Shown piece by piece: positions 11,837 through 22,187 of a stretch of 64,000 nt of DNA; position 1 is the stretch's first letter, and the number at the start of each line of letters is the position of its first letter. The stretch comes from Chiua virens (taxonomy: Eukaryota > Basidiomycota > Agaricomycetes > Boletales > Boletaceae). A model generated the notes under the pieces. It ran no database searches. It was not told where the DNA came from and saw only the letters and a list, made by a program, of their open reading frames with translations. The stretch covers positions 186,001 through 250,000 of the forward strand of contig JAHNUO010000003.1 of the NCBI GenBank assembly GCA_019787685.1, written 5' to 3'. A program made the translations under genes and the position numbers.

Positions 11837-14800
11837 ATGACTACCCCCGAACCCGATAAGGTCCTCGATCAAACCGCGCTCGCTACCAACCCATCTTCCT
11901 CGGCCGCGACGCCACCAGAACCGTCGTCCGCCAAGCTTGCCGATGCAACCCCCAATGACTCTTCTACTCAGTCTGCGATAGTCGTACCGCAAGTAAACGT
12001 CAACGGAGAGCCATTGCGGAGTCCTCGTCCATCAGCAACATTCTCGCCGCCATTCGACCCGGACAGCTCGACGTGGGGCGCAAACTTTTGGGTCACGTTG
12101 GTCGATCCACAGGTGTGTTTTGTTTTATCTTTCGTATTGTCGATGTCCGATACGAGTCTTGCCCCGTCCTTTTAAGACCATCTCGACGTTCTTTGCATGT
12201 CCAGCGACGGGTCAAGTCAGCTGGGACCCTCCAGTGGGCACCTTTGTGTAAGTTGTATTGTTTCAAATTTCAAATCGCAGTCATAAGTCTTAACCGTTGC
12301 TATCCTCCAGTCTCCCTCCCAATGAAGATGGCGAATGGTGGGAGCTCAGCGACGAGTCTCGGGGTGGAATACCTTATTATTATCAAACTAAAACAGGGGA
12401 GACCGTCTGGGAACGACCAGACGGATTCGTCATTCCCCTGACTGTCATCCAAGTACGTCAAGCACCCTCTCGTCCTCGTTCACGGCTTATACTCACATCA
12501 ATGTATTAGCAAACAACTCTTGGTCGTCGTCTCTCGCAAACTGGCATACGGAAAAAAGCGTCGACGAATGGCCAGGTCCCGATGCCTGACCACCCAGGTA
12601 ATCGCCGAGCCAGGGCCCATACCGGCGGTGTTGACAAGGATACCCGCCATGTCTTACCTCGATCGGGCGACACAGATCTACAAACACGAGCTTCATATTC
12701 ATCAACACGAAGTTCGCCTGGTCGGATCGCGGCGACAGGCGAGTGCAAGTCCTAGCAAGAAACAACAACAACCCCCACCTGTCAGACGCTCCGTCACAAA
12801 CGACTACCAGGGGCAATCGAACGGGTCGACTACCCGGGGTTGGTCGAACGGATTGCATACCAATCTCCCCCCGATACCAGCATCCCCATACGCGTCAGAG
12901 CCTTCTACCCCCGCCTCTCATAAATCGATATCACTTAGTTCTGCAAATGGCAAGTCGAGCCCCAAGGAGGAGAAACAACGGCACAAGGGGGTTAGCAACG
13001 GTACAATGACCGACAGCGAAGACGGGTCTCCATCGCGATCGAGATCCAAATCTTCTTCATACATCCCCTACCGATCGCCAGCGCCCCAAAGTTTGAACGC
13101 TGCGGTGGAGATGCTCTCTTTGTCCGAGAGGAAGACAGCGTCGGAAAATGGACATCCCACGGTACTTCGTCCAGGGGCCGCGGAGAGCAAGCCACGACCA
13201 AGCACGAGTAGTTCTGGTTCAAAATACAGGGAGAAGCGTGACGTCACGCAATCTCCGAAGAGCATACACTCGGCACATGGGGGTGCCTTCTGGATGACGC
13301 GAAGCACGTCGACGCCACCAACTGTGAATGGCAAGACTATCAGCAGCCCCATCCCCAATGAAGGTGAGTTCTGTTCATTGACAAATATGGTATTCTTAAT
13401 TTGGCTGCGCAGAGGCTTCGCTGGACATGAGTCCCCTCAAGAGCCGGTCGGCACGTAAACCTATCCCGGTCGCGTCCTCGGACAGTCTTCTGCCCACCCA
13501 GCACCGTAATCCAACAGCAACGCTTGCATCAGGGTCTGTATACCTATTTCTCGTAGGGGCAGCGTTTGATTGACGATTGTCTCATAGGACATATCCTGTG
13601 CTCCCTCATGATCTCGCATCCGATATTCAGCAATTTGTGGAATCAGATTACGCCAGACAGTACTTCTCTACGCATCGTACGGGTTTCATTTTCCGCCGTA
13701 AAGTCCCGGTCGCGCAAATGATGACATGGCAAAAGACCCCACTCACGTCGCCTCTCCTTACACTAAATCGCTCGCTGAAAACGGATGCAGTCAAAATCTT
13801 CAAGGTGATCCAACACATTATGGGTGACCGCGAGCGGGAAAAGCCAGCTGGCATACCCGTACACAATGGGTCGACGAGTTCGCTTCTCGGCAATTCGATG
13901 GGCCTCCTCGAGGAGGAGCGATGGTTATTGGGAGAGGGTCTCGCGCACGGGGAGCTACGTGACGAGATATATTGCCAGTTAATGAAACAATTAAGTGGCA
14001 ATCCGAACCCAGAAAGCGTGTTCAAGGGATGGCAAATGCTTTGCGTACTGTTGATCGCGTTTCCTCCATCGAAGAACTTCGAGACGTACCTTCGATCGTT
14101 CATTCTCCAACGGATATCTCAATCCGAAGGCCGCGTCGATGTTATAGCGAAACACTGCCTACGCCGGTTGACTGCGATATCGAAAAAGGGTCCAAGGGGA
14201 AAGCCACCGTCTGTGGCAGAGATCGAGACTGCGTCTGATGCGGCGTTCAACCCATCCACGTTCGGTGAATCTTTGGACGCAGTGATGCGTCTACAAGAAC
14301 GCAATTACCCCAACGAGAAGATACCGATCATCCTCCCATTTCTCGCGGACGGCATCCTCGCACTGGGCGGGACGAGATGCGAAGGGATCTTCCGAGTACC
14401 AGGAGATGGCGATCTTGTCTCGGAGCTCAAGATCAGAATCGACAGGGGATATTATACGCTCGAGAACGTCGACGACCCACATGTTCTCGCGTCACTACTC
14501 AAGTTGTGGCTCCGCGAGCTCTTGGATCCGCTTGTCCCAGAAGAGTTATATAACGACTGTATTACTGCGGCGTCTGAACCAACGTCGTGTATCGCGATCG
14601 TCCGACGACTGCCTACGATCAACCGGAGGGTCGTGCTCTTCATCATCAGCTTCTTGCAATTATTTTTGGAGGAGAAGGTGTTGGCCAACACGAAGATGAC
14701 GGCTGCGAACATGGCACTCGTCATGGCTCCTAATTTGTTGAGATGCAACTCAGACTCGATGAAGATCGTGTTCACAAATTCGCAGTGAGTACTCTGATGT

Positions 14801-14990
14801 CTGATTTGTGATGAACAGTATTGGACTGATCAATTCGGCGAACAGATTCGAGCAGGTGTTCGTCTATAACCTGCTTTTGCACCTTAATTGCAGCGAAATT
14901 GATGAGAGCTACGTGCCCGTTCATGGGCGGGGCGCGAGCCTCCCCAGCCCTCCAAAACCTCGGACGTCTAAGTCTCGGAATAGGAGATGA
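11837..14990 (+). CDS. Rho GTPase-activating protein with two WW domains and MyTH4 (ARHGAP39/Vilse-like)
   Basis: Eight exons: 11837-12112, 12177-12247, 12311-12452, 12510-12597, 12713-13363, 13413-13533, 13588-14784 and 14846-14990. They total 897 codons with every phase consistent. WW1 spans roughly residues 80-113 and WW2 125-153 (GIPYYYQTKTGETVWERP). A long Ser/Pro-rich linker follows, then a MyTH4 domain at about 500-640 (LRDEIYCQLMKQLSGNP, GWQMLCVLLIAFPPS), then RhoGAP at about 678-870. The arginine finger is R719 in GIFRVPGDG. The same WW-MyTH4-RhoGAP order occurs in animal Vilse/ARHGAP39, which turns off Rac/Cdc42-type GTPases near microtubules and actin. A role in hyphal polarity is an inference. 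Exon 4-5 splicing is the least certain join. Confidence 0.9.
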
Positions 14991-16980
14991 GATATCTCCA
15001 GCGCTGATGGTCGAGACGAAGTAGCGAGGAAATCACGACCTATTCCTTCCAAGTCGCGATCAAACTTTCTTTTCTCACACGCCCTTTGACGCATCTGCTT
15101 TACTTGAACTCTCTGTACTGGCCAGTCCAACGCACCGTTCGATTCGCTCGCACCAACCACCATAACCAACCTGCCGAACGCCCACTGCCACACCGCCCCT
15201 CCTTCCTCAAGCACATACCGATACCAAACCCACTATCGAATACCTTTACTACCTGCATACTTGATCGATACCTTGGTGCACCACTAAATGTTCGCTACCA
15301 TTCGCTTGCTTGCTTCCATCTTGGTTTCTTCTGCGTCCCAACCTGTTGCTTTTCATACAAACGGACCTCTACCCTCTTTTCTTCTTTCCTTGAACAAGGA
15401 GTTAATACCAATCGTACATAACCAAGTCGCTTCGCCGTTCCGAGAGACATACTTTTGATTTACAATACCGCACGTTCCTTACTTTTTTGGCTTACCCTCT
15501 TCTTCCGTATAACTAACACATGCGCACACTCTTCTTGGGGTTGATGATAATGGAAAAGACGAGAATGGATGTGAATAGTAGGTATAGAGCATCTGAACTG
15601 TACATATGTCACTGAGATGACGAGCGCCAACTCGGGGATCTTGATTCGACTCTTGAAGCGACTGTCACGGAGATTTGGTTGCAAGACGGGTATGAATCAG
15701 CATTACTGCACCGTCTCGTCAAAGCTTTCTGCAGAGATCTACAATCGTTCATTCTACCAGCGTTTACCCCAAACAAGCGTCCGCGGCGACGAGCCGGAAC
15801 GACGTGTACTTGGTCCATTACGAGCCTAGCCTGCAGTGCAAGTTCCGTCAGCGATGAACCCAACCCTGAAAGTGGCACCGAGGCATATCCATGGACGGAT
15901 CCCATCGGATTCAGATTCGCAATATGTCCGGACACGTCATCTGCATACCGATGGGTGAACATATCAGAGACAGTTACTGAGGCGCACACACGATACGTAT
16001 GCCCAAGCTGAAGGAGTTACCGATGTACCAGTTCTCCTTCCGCCGTGAAAACGACACCATGCCTTTGTGATCCTCTCATCCATCATCAACTATAACGTTT
16101 GACGGTCGTACCATACGGTACGTGTTCAGGATGAAACCGACGGTGCCAAATTGCCTCAGCACAACTTGACGAACGGCCTTGGGGAATTTTGGGAACTGAA
16201 GGATTGGAAATCAAGGCGAAATGGGATGCAATGGGCTGACTATTTGCAGAAGGACGCCGTGTGAGCGACCTTTTAAAGCCGCTGTGCCTGGGTTTTGACC
16301 CTTCTGACTCGGATCTCGCCTCGATCTTCTCCACCAGCATTGGGAGCCCGAGGAAGCATGACACTACATGCGGTGAGTGGCAAGAAGTTCGGCCTCCTGC
16401 TGGTTCAACGTGGTGATCATGAAGTTGCCGAATAGGATTGAACTAGACGATACCACTGGCAGTAAGATGGTCACACGCTTGCGGTTTTTTCTTGAGCTAG
16501 ACTTCTCGCACAAAGGTTGAATAGGATTGAAGACTCGGTAGCACGTCGTGCACATCTCCTGACTCGGAGAAACGAGATTGATGTAACACCGAGCGAGCGT
16601 CCTATCACCTGCATAACGAACAGCGGTTTAGATAGCGCAGTCTGGATACAATGCAACAATATTATTGTTCAAGACAACGCGAAACGTACCCGTACGATCA
16701 TGGCAGTAAGCTTGTGGGCGAAAAGATGGTTTTGGCACCGGACAATGCTGGAGCGGGTCCTACGCTTTCATTGAAATAGGTAGTAGATATAGCTCGATGT
16801 GGTACGCACCTGATCCTGGTAGGGTCTTGCAAGAAAGCAGGGTAGTTACTGTTAGATCATAGGGTTGCTGGTGGAAAGATGCCGCCACGAGCCAAAATAG
16901 TAACTTTTACTGACTCGCCTCGGCTTTCTCTGGCCATTTGTGTCCCTTTATCCCGAAACTTGATACCCTGGTGTTAGGGT
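14991..16980. other. Gene-free region downstream of the RhoGAP
   Basis: Open frames on both strands between 15.6 and 16.6 kb show no recognisable domain. The stretch 16674-16730 resembles 25695-25748 downstream of the intact NLR (shared acgcgaaacgtacc and cttgtggg..gaa), suggesting it is a worn copy of NLR-flanking DNA. Confidence 0.4.
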
Positions 16981-16984
16981 TGCA

Positions 16985-17095
16985 TCCTCCTCGTTTAGCA
17001 TGTCCCTTGCTTGGTTGGCTAAGACAAAGTTAGCTCGCCGTGTAACAAGGTCAGGAACGCAGCGTTGGTGGGATGATTTACAGCAAATCAGTTTC
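16985..17095 (+). repeat. NLR 5'-flank repeat, copy 1a
   Basis: It resembles 21715-21830. Both contain ttgcttggttggc followed by aagacaaagtta, then gaacgcagc and ggtgggttga/ggtgggatga at the same relative spacing. In the second copy it lies about 470 bp upstream of the intact NLR start, so this marks the distal 5' flank of the degenerate NLR copy. Confidence 0.7.
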
Positions 17096-17875
17096 CAATG
17101 GCTACCCCACGAGATACCGAACAACAATCGGGGCGTTGTGCAAGATTGCTGTCGCCATTATCTTGAAACTAGGCGGAAACCGAGCTGGTAGCTGGTACTA
17201 GTTCTTGGACCAATTGGCAGGCTAGTTTCTTTGCGCTGAGTGTTAACTTCAAGTTCATCGAAGTCGGGCTCATTTCCTTATGCTCAGACGTACACTTGTG
17301 AATGCATCCCGGCTCTTAATGGCAAATCTTTCATTGTCATTCGGACTTTGCACAACAAGAGTCGACGACAAAGCTACAGGCTTGATCTGGGTGTCGATAT
17401 TGGGTACATGCCATTCCGCCTTTGTACGTGCGAATGTGAGGATTCATACATTCTCCATTCCACTGTTGTGCCCTTGCTCATGTGTCGGGTCACCATTGCG
17501 ATCCTTCTTTTGGTTTCAGATGGCTTCAACCCCACGCATTGTGGTTGGTTGACGTTTAACCTCTCATGAAACCACATGCAAGAATTGGCCATTTGCATGG
17601 CCTAGGAGTACTCTAGATCTGAGACGATACAGTCCTTTTTTGTCTTCGACCACGTGTGTCAGATAAATTTATCGTCGGACGTAACAACATGTCGGAACCT
17701 TGTTTCATCATCATCAACCTTCTATTTCAATCCTGCTCGCGTTCTCAAGTAAGGATCGTTAGTTGTGCTGCATCGCTGACAATATACAGTTCGATTCTTG
17801 AGCCTTGGCCGCCAGCTTCCGCCATGTTCTCCGGTCGCGAGCAATCTTTCAATGATGAAGGCATTGCAACATTGG
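17096..17875. other. Extra segment within the 5' flank of the degenerate NLR
   Basis: The corresponding interval upstream of the intact NLR is only about 50 bp, so roughly 700 bp are extra here. No gene was recognised apart from the NB-ARC scrap at its 3' end. Confidence 0.4.
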
Positions 17876-17880
17876 TCGTA
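17785..17880 (+). pseudogene. Displaced fragment of an NLR NB-ARC start
   Basis: One frame reads LEPWPPASAMFSGREQSF, matching the intact NLR at about residues 186-205 (LRPDPPPAPPAMFFGREDLF). At DNA level atgttctccggtcgcgag (17823-17840) pairs with atgttctttggtcgcgag at 23077. It then runs into ggtcgtatgtgtgagtg (17876-17892), which is NLR 5'-flank sequence shared with 21880-21896. A piece of the coding region therefore sits upstream of the pseudogene, a sign of internal rearrangement. Confidence 0.65.
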
Positions 17881-17929
17881 TGTGTGAGTGGTACTAGCTA
17901 TGTCCGCATTAGACGATACTTACAGATTG

Positions 17930-18025
17930 GGTTCCACCCGCGCTTGATTCAAATATTCGTAGGGCAAACTCTCAGATATGATCTGATCCAGGTGTCCCAT
18001 TTGTTTGTTCGATTCTACCCCCTGA
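17930..18025 (+). repeat. NLR 5'-flank repeat, copy 1b
   Basis: It resembles 21938-22065 just upstream of the intact NLR. Shared landmarks are ggttcc/ggttgaattccacc/tcc, the block agacgctcagatatgatc (here aaactctcagatatgatc) and atttgtttgttcg/atttgtttgttgc. It supports duplication of the whole gene plus promoter. Confidence 0.7.
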
Positions 18026-18673
18026 ACCCGAGTGCAAGTGAGAGGCTCCTGGGCCATCAATCCAATTTATGCGCTCGTCGGGCCCCCTTTCTGAGGATGC
18101 CATGAAGCATACAATCGACACGAGGCCCGAGGGACATGGGGGTGGGACATGCAACAATTTCGAGCACCGAGTCTGCGAGAGCTCTCATCAGCGACTGCCG
18201 CTTCCATTCAAAGGGTATTCCACCCTGATGTATGTCGGGTGTAGGCGCGTGCGTCGTGGACACTGGAGAGAGAGGGAGCTGGATGCTACAAACCTCTGAC
18301 ACGGCCAGCAGCAACGGGTAGTATGACCGGCAGTAAGTATAGTTGCTGACTTGGTAAAGGTGGACGGCCGGTCAGATGATCATAGGCGAGGAATCACTTC
18401 CACGATCCAACCGAGCGCAACATGCCTCTTGTCGTATGCCACCCACTTCCTCGTACCCATGCGACACCACACGACAACATTTCCATGTGGATCCAGTACC
18501 TCTCCAGCATTGGCCCAAAGCATTTGGTAACCGAAACAGACCACAGGCTCCCCTTCTAATCAATTCACCATTTCCATTCTTCCCGTCTTCTCTTCTCCCC
18601 CGGGCCCTCCTTTGTCATCCATCCACGTCGACACCCACTTTCGCACTTTCGCAGCATCTGTTTACGCCGCGGT

Positions 18674-19436
18674 ATGAAGATCCCGTTTTCCAACAAGGTG
18701 AGTCAATCGTTACGCATCGGAAGCTGGATCTCAAGGGCATGCAGCAGAAAGCATAGAAAGTGGTCCCTGATCGAGAAGAATCATCGAGCGGCAATCACAA
18801 AACATATGCGTTGGGCAGCAAACGAGAAAATGCTATAGTCTCATTCGATTTTACCATCGAATTTGTCGGGCAAGCCACCGAGGTCGTCCCCTTCGACATG
18901 GCGAAGAGCGTTTTGAAGGGTATTACCAGTACCCCTCATACTCTTGGACGTCTGTCTTGAGCTGCTTTTCCTCGATTCGCGTGATTGATTGCTGTCGCAG
19001 AAAAACCTCAAAAACAGGGACAATTTATGGCGACCTCATGCTCACGTTGGTTGTTGGTCCTTTATCACCAGGCGGCACCTGCCTTGGTGCCTACGTATTC
19101 GCTTGGTCTCGTTTACAACACTCCCTCGACACACTTAGCGTGGTTGTCACCCCTTCACCTACAGAATTTCTGGAGATGCGATATGTCCACGGTCGAAACG
19201 AGCTTTTCGCTGAAAACTACTTCCTTGCTACTGTCGTCGCCGATTGTGATATCCAAGGTAACATTCGAGCAAAAACTAGATCCACGAGGGCGCTGGGACG
19301 TAAATCCGACTCGGATCGCTCATTCGCACAGACCGTTAAACTGCAACGAAGCTGGCATGCCACAGAGCGACTGGGTGTATGTGACCCAATGTTGAACGTC
19401 AATGACGACGTGTTTCCTAGCGGAGGACATACTTGA
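18674..19436 (+). pseudogene. NLR pseudogene: N- and C-terminal ends joined, NB-ARC deleted
   Basis: The start ATGAAGATCCCG at 18674 and the first donor and acceptor match the intact NLR at 22188. After the first intron, VPDREESSSG and IVSFDFTIEFVGQATEVVP are recognisable, but an in-frame TAG follows the second codon of exon 2. The next donor is lost, so the frame stops at 18960. From about 18998 an exon starting KNLKNRDN runs only to about 19045. It then joins sequence equivalent to 24898 onward in the intact gene (SLDTLSVVVTPSPTEFLEMRYVHGRNEL), with C-terminal similarity ending near 19436. The deleted part equals about 2.35 kb and contains the whole NB-ARC domain and most of the repeat domain. 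It cannot encode a working NLR. Confidence 0.85.
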
Positions 19437-21714
19437 GGACACGAGTTGAATAGTGCTTTTGTTCATTAATACGGACACTTTTGCTATCAGACATTCGGAT
19501 ACGGTGATTCGGACTGGTGATCAAAATACACACGACGTTACACACGGACTGCTAATGACTCAAAAGCTCATGGGGAGGTGAATTTACTTGCTGGAAAGCC
19601 GTGCCTTATAACTTCGTTAGGCTGATCAACTATCAAGAAACGGTGGAGTGCATGCCAGCGATGCCATAGACTACATTAGACACCCGTGTCTGGCAGCAAT
19701 AGAAGAAGGATACGTATGATTGCTGCGATTTAGAGAACGTTTGCGAGGCATTCGCACTCGCTGATCATAACATCAGATACTTGGCAACTTGAATGCTTTC
19801 GTTCTGTTCGCTCATATATATGTACTCAGTCTCACTGGCACGTGTGGGATTGAAGTAGAGAACCTATGACTTGTAACGATACGACGCCCTCGGCCCTCGG
19901 GCGTGAGCGTCATACTACTCGAGTCTCGCCCCCTCGCAGTGCTCATGTCGCCAAACAGGATTGAATCTGAGGGAATGGTCCCATATCTGCGGCCCTTCAC
20001 AAATTGCTCCCGTCATATGTACGTCATGCTGTATGAGTTGCAGATCCTCCGACGCTGACTCGGACCGACTGAGAGCAAGATTTGTGCAACCACAACGACA
20101 AGGAATTCCATTCCCAATAGTGTCGTCCTTCTCTGATATGGCATTGAGAGGGAGCAGAACGGGGGAGAGATACGCGCTGCCTGTATCATGTTTTGCGCAA
20201 GTCCAAAAAAGTGAATTATGCAAGGAACAGATAACCTTCCAGCGGGAAAAACCGAAGCATAAGAAGCACCTAAAGGGTCCTATCGCATACGCAAATCAGA
20301 TGTGTATCGTAAGAACGTACACGTCCAGACAAACCCGACGTGAAGGAACCCCGTTGACTCCACTAACCCCTCGCTTTGTCATAAGTATACGGGAGACTTA
20401 CGCCCACAACGTTCAGCGGAGATGTGGAGGTGAGATTGACACTGGGTTTAGCTTGCCGACGTTATCCACCTGTGGTGCCGCCGCCAGAGAGCCAATCACA
20501 TTCACCGCTGGTGCGCAGAGCGAAATAGCGGGGAACGTCAAGGCGGATGTCAGGCAGAGCGAGGATATGTAAAGGGGGATGATAAAAGAGTGAGAAGACA
20601 GGAGACACTAACTTTCTGATACGATGGGAGGCAGATTCATTCCTCCATTGTGGGTTCACTGTAATTCTAATCCTAGTGTGCGTGACGATTATCAACCTCC
20701 AACGCATCGGTTTTCATGGATAGACTAGGTCTGATTATCAATTCAAGCCGATATCAAAGGCAATCTTGCACTTACTCGGTACGTTAACAGAAGCGACACA
20801 AAATGATCTCGAAACGACATCTGTTTACTTGACACTAGCCCGACCTTTACTTGTGCCCATCTGAGCGGGAGATAATCAGGATCCGTGAAACGTGTGATGG
20901 AATGGGGGACATACATTCAGATACGGGTAGTCTCGAGCAGTTATAAATCGGGTGGTGTGGATTGGCTCGAGTCCACCAGGTTCCACCATAAGATGGGTGA
21001 CCGGTGCTCGTTATGCAGACTATATGTGCGTGGAACTCATGCTCACCTCATCTGAGTCCGACTGTATGATCACTGTCCCCTTGAATAGTTCTGTATGGGC
21101 TACCTCATTGACGATATGTTGACTGACTAGAATGCCACATGTCATAAACTTGTGCTCGGGTGTGAAGGAGCGATCATTGTAGCATATCCGACCGGGGCAG
21201 ACGGACGTTGCGATCGAGGGAGTGTCTTCAAGATCCATGTGCTGTGTGGACACCGGAGAGTCGTCGTGAGACTTGACCACGAAGAGGCGGTTATGTGAAT
21301 GTTGAAGTTCTTTCGGTAGCGCTATAGGAAGTGGTTGACTGAACCTTTTTTGGGTTGTGAGCAGCGTGAGGTTTGATGTTGCGATGAGGAACCAAGACAG
21401 CATGCATGAGACTACAAATTTGACAGCTGGTTTGAGGTCATAGCAGTAGAAGGGAGGGAACCGAATGGTTACACGTTCTGTCTAAACGGCATATCAGATC
21501 TACGGTGGGCGTTGCAGACTCACAGTTGGCTTGGACGATGGGTAGATCAACTCGATGGCGAGCTCGTATCTCACGTCTTCCTTCGTGATGTTACTCGTAA
21601 TGAGGGTCCTGCGTTTTCAAGAAGTTGTCATGGTTGTTTTGTTTCAAAGGTTGTTTGGCAAACAACCGGCCCGACTTCGAAGACACCGTTTTAGGCGCAA
21701 CTAACTTGCCTTTG
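19437..21714. other. Spacer between the two NLR copies
   Basis: No gene with a recognisable domain. A minus-strand frame at 21403-21020 reads 127 codons and ends at a plausible donor (DSDE followed by gtgagc). A weakly similar motif (CYND...FTPEHKF versus CYDYLFTHKF) occurs in the minus-strand frame downstream of the intact NLR. I do not consider this enough to call a gene. Confidence 0.4.
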
Positions 21715-22187
21715 CACTACTCCTCGTCCAACACGTCTATTGCTTGGTTGGCCAAGACAAAGTTATTTCCCCCGTTGAACAAAGCTGAGAACGCAGCCTC
21801 GGTGGGTTGACGTACTACAAGCGCAGTCTCATTGAAGGAATAGATAGAAAGTCCTGGGTGATGGAGGGTCTGCACCGCCGGTCGTATGTGTGAGTGAAGC
21901 TGGCTTATGTCCAACACGGGTATTATTTATCTGGTTGAATTCCATCCGGCGTGCTTATCTCGCCATCATTCAACTTGGTTCCAGTATTAGCAGGACAGAC
22001 GCTCAGATATGATCCGATTATCCGGAACCGCTATTTGTTTGTTGCAATGTTTAGGTTCTACTGCAACGTTGAGACCTCGCCGGCGTCTTCTAATCGATTC
22101 TTCGCCTTCTCTCCATCCCTAGTTTCGTGCACCCAACGTTGATCGCCACTTTCGTTCACTTCAGTAGCAGTCCGTTCGCTCTGCAAC
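21715..22187 (+). promoter_or_regulatory. Duplicated promoter/5' flank of the intact NLR
   Basis: This is the second copy of the flank described at 16985-17095, 17876-17892 and 17930-18025. The blocks are in the same order but without the extra ~700 bp. The last ~100 bases before the ATG are pyrimidine-rich. No specific operator was recognised. Confidence 0.6.

Noticed and set aside
15609..16364. Minus-strand frames of 92-126 codons
   Set aside because: No recognisable motif. Neighbouring frames cannot be spliced together, and the area seems to be worn flanking DNA.
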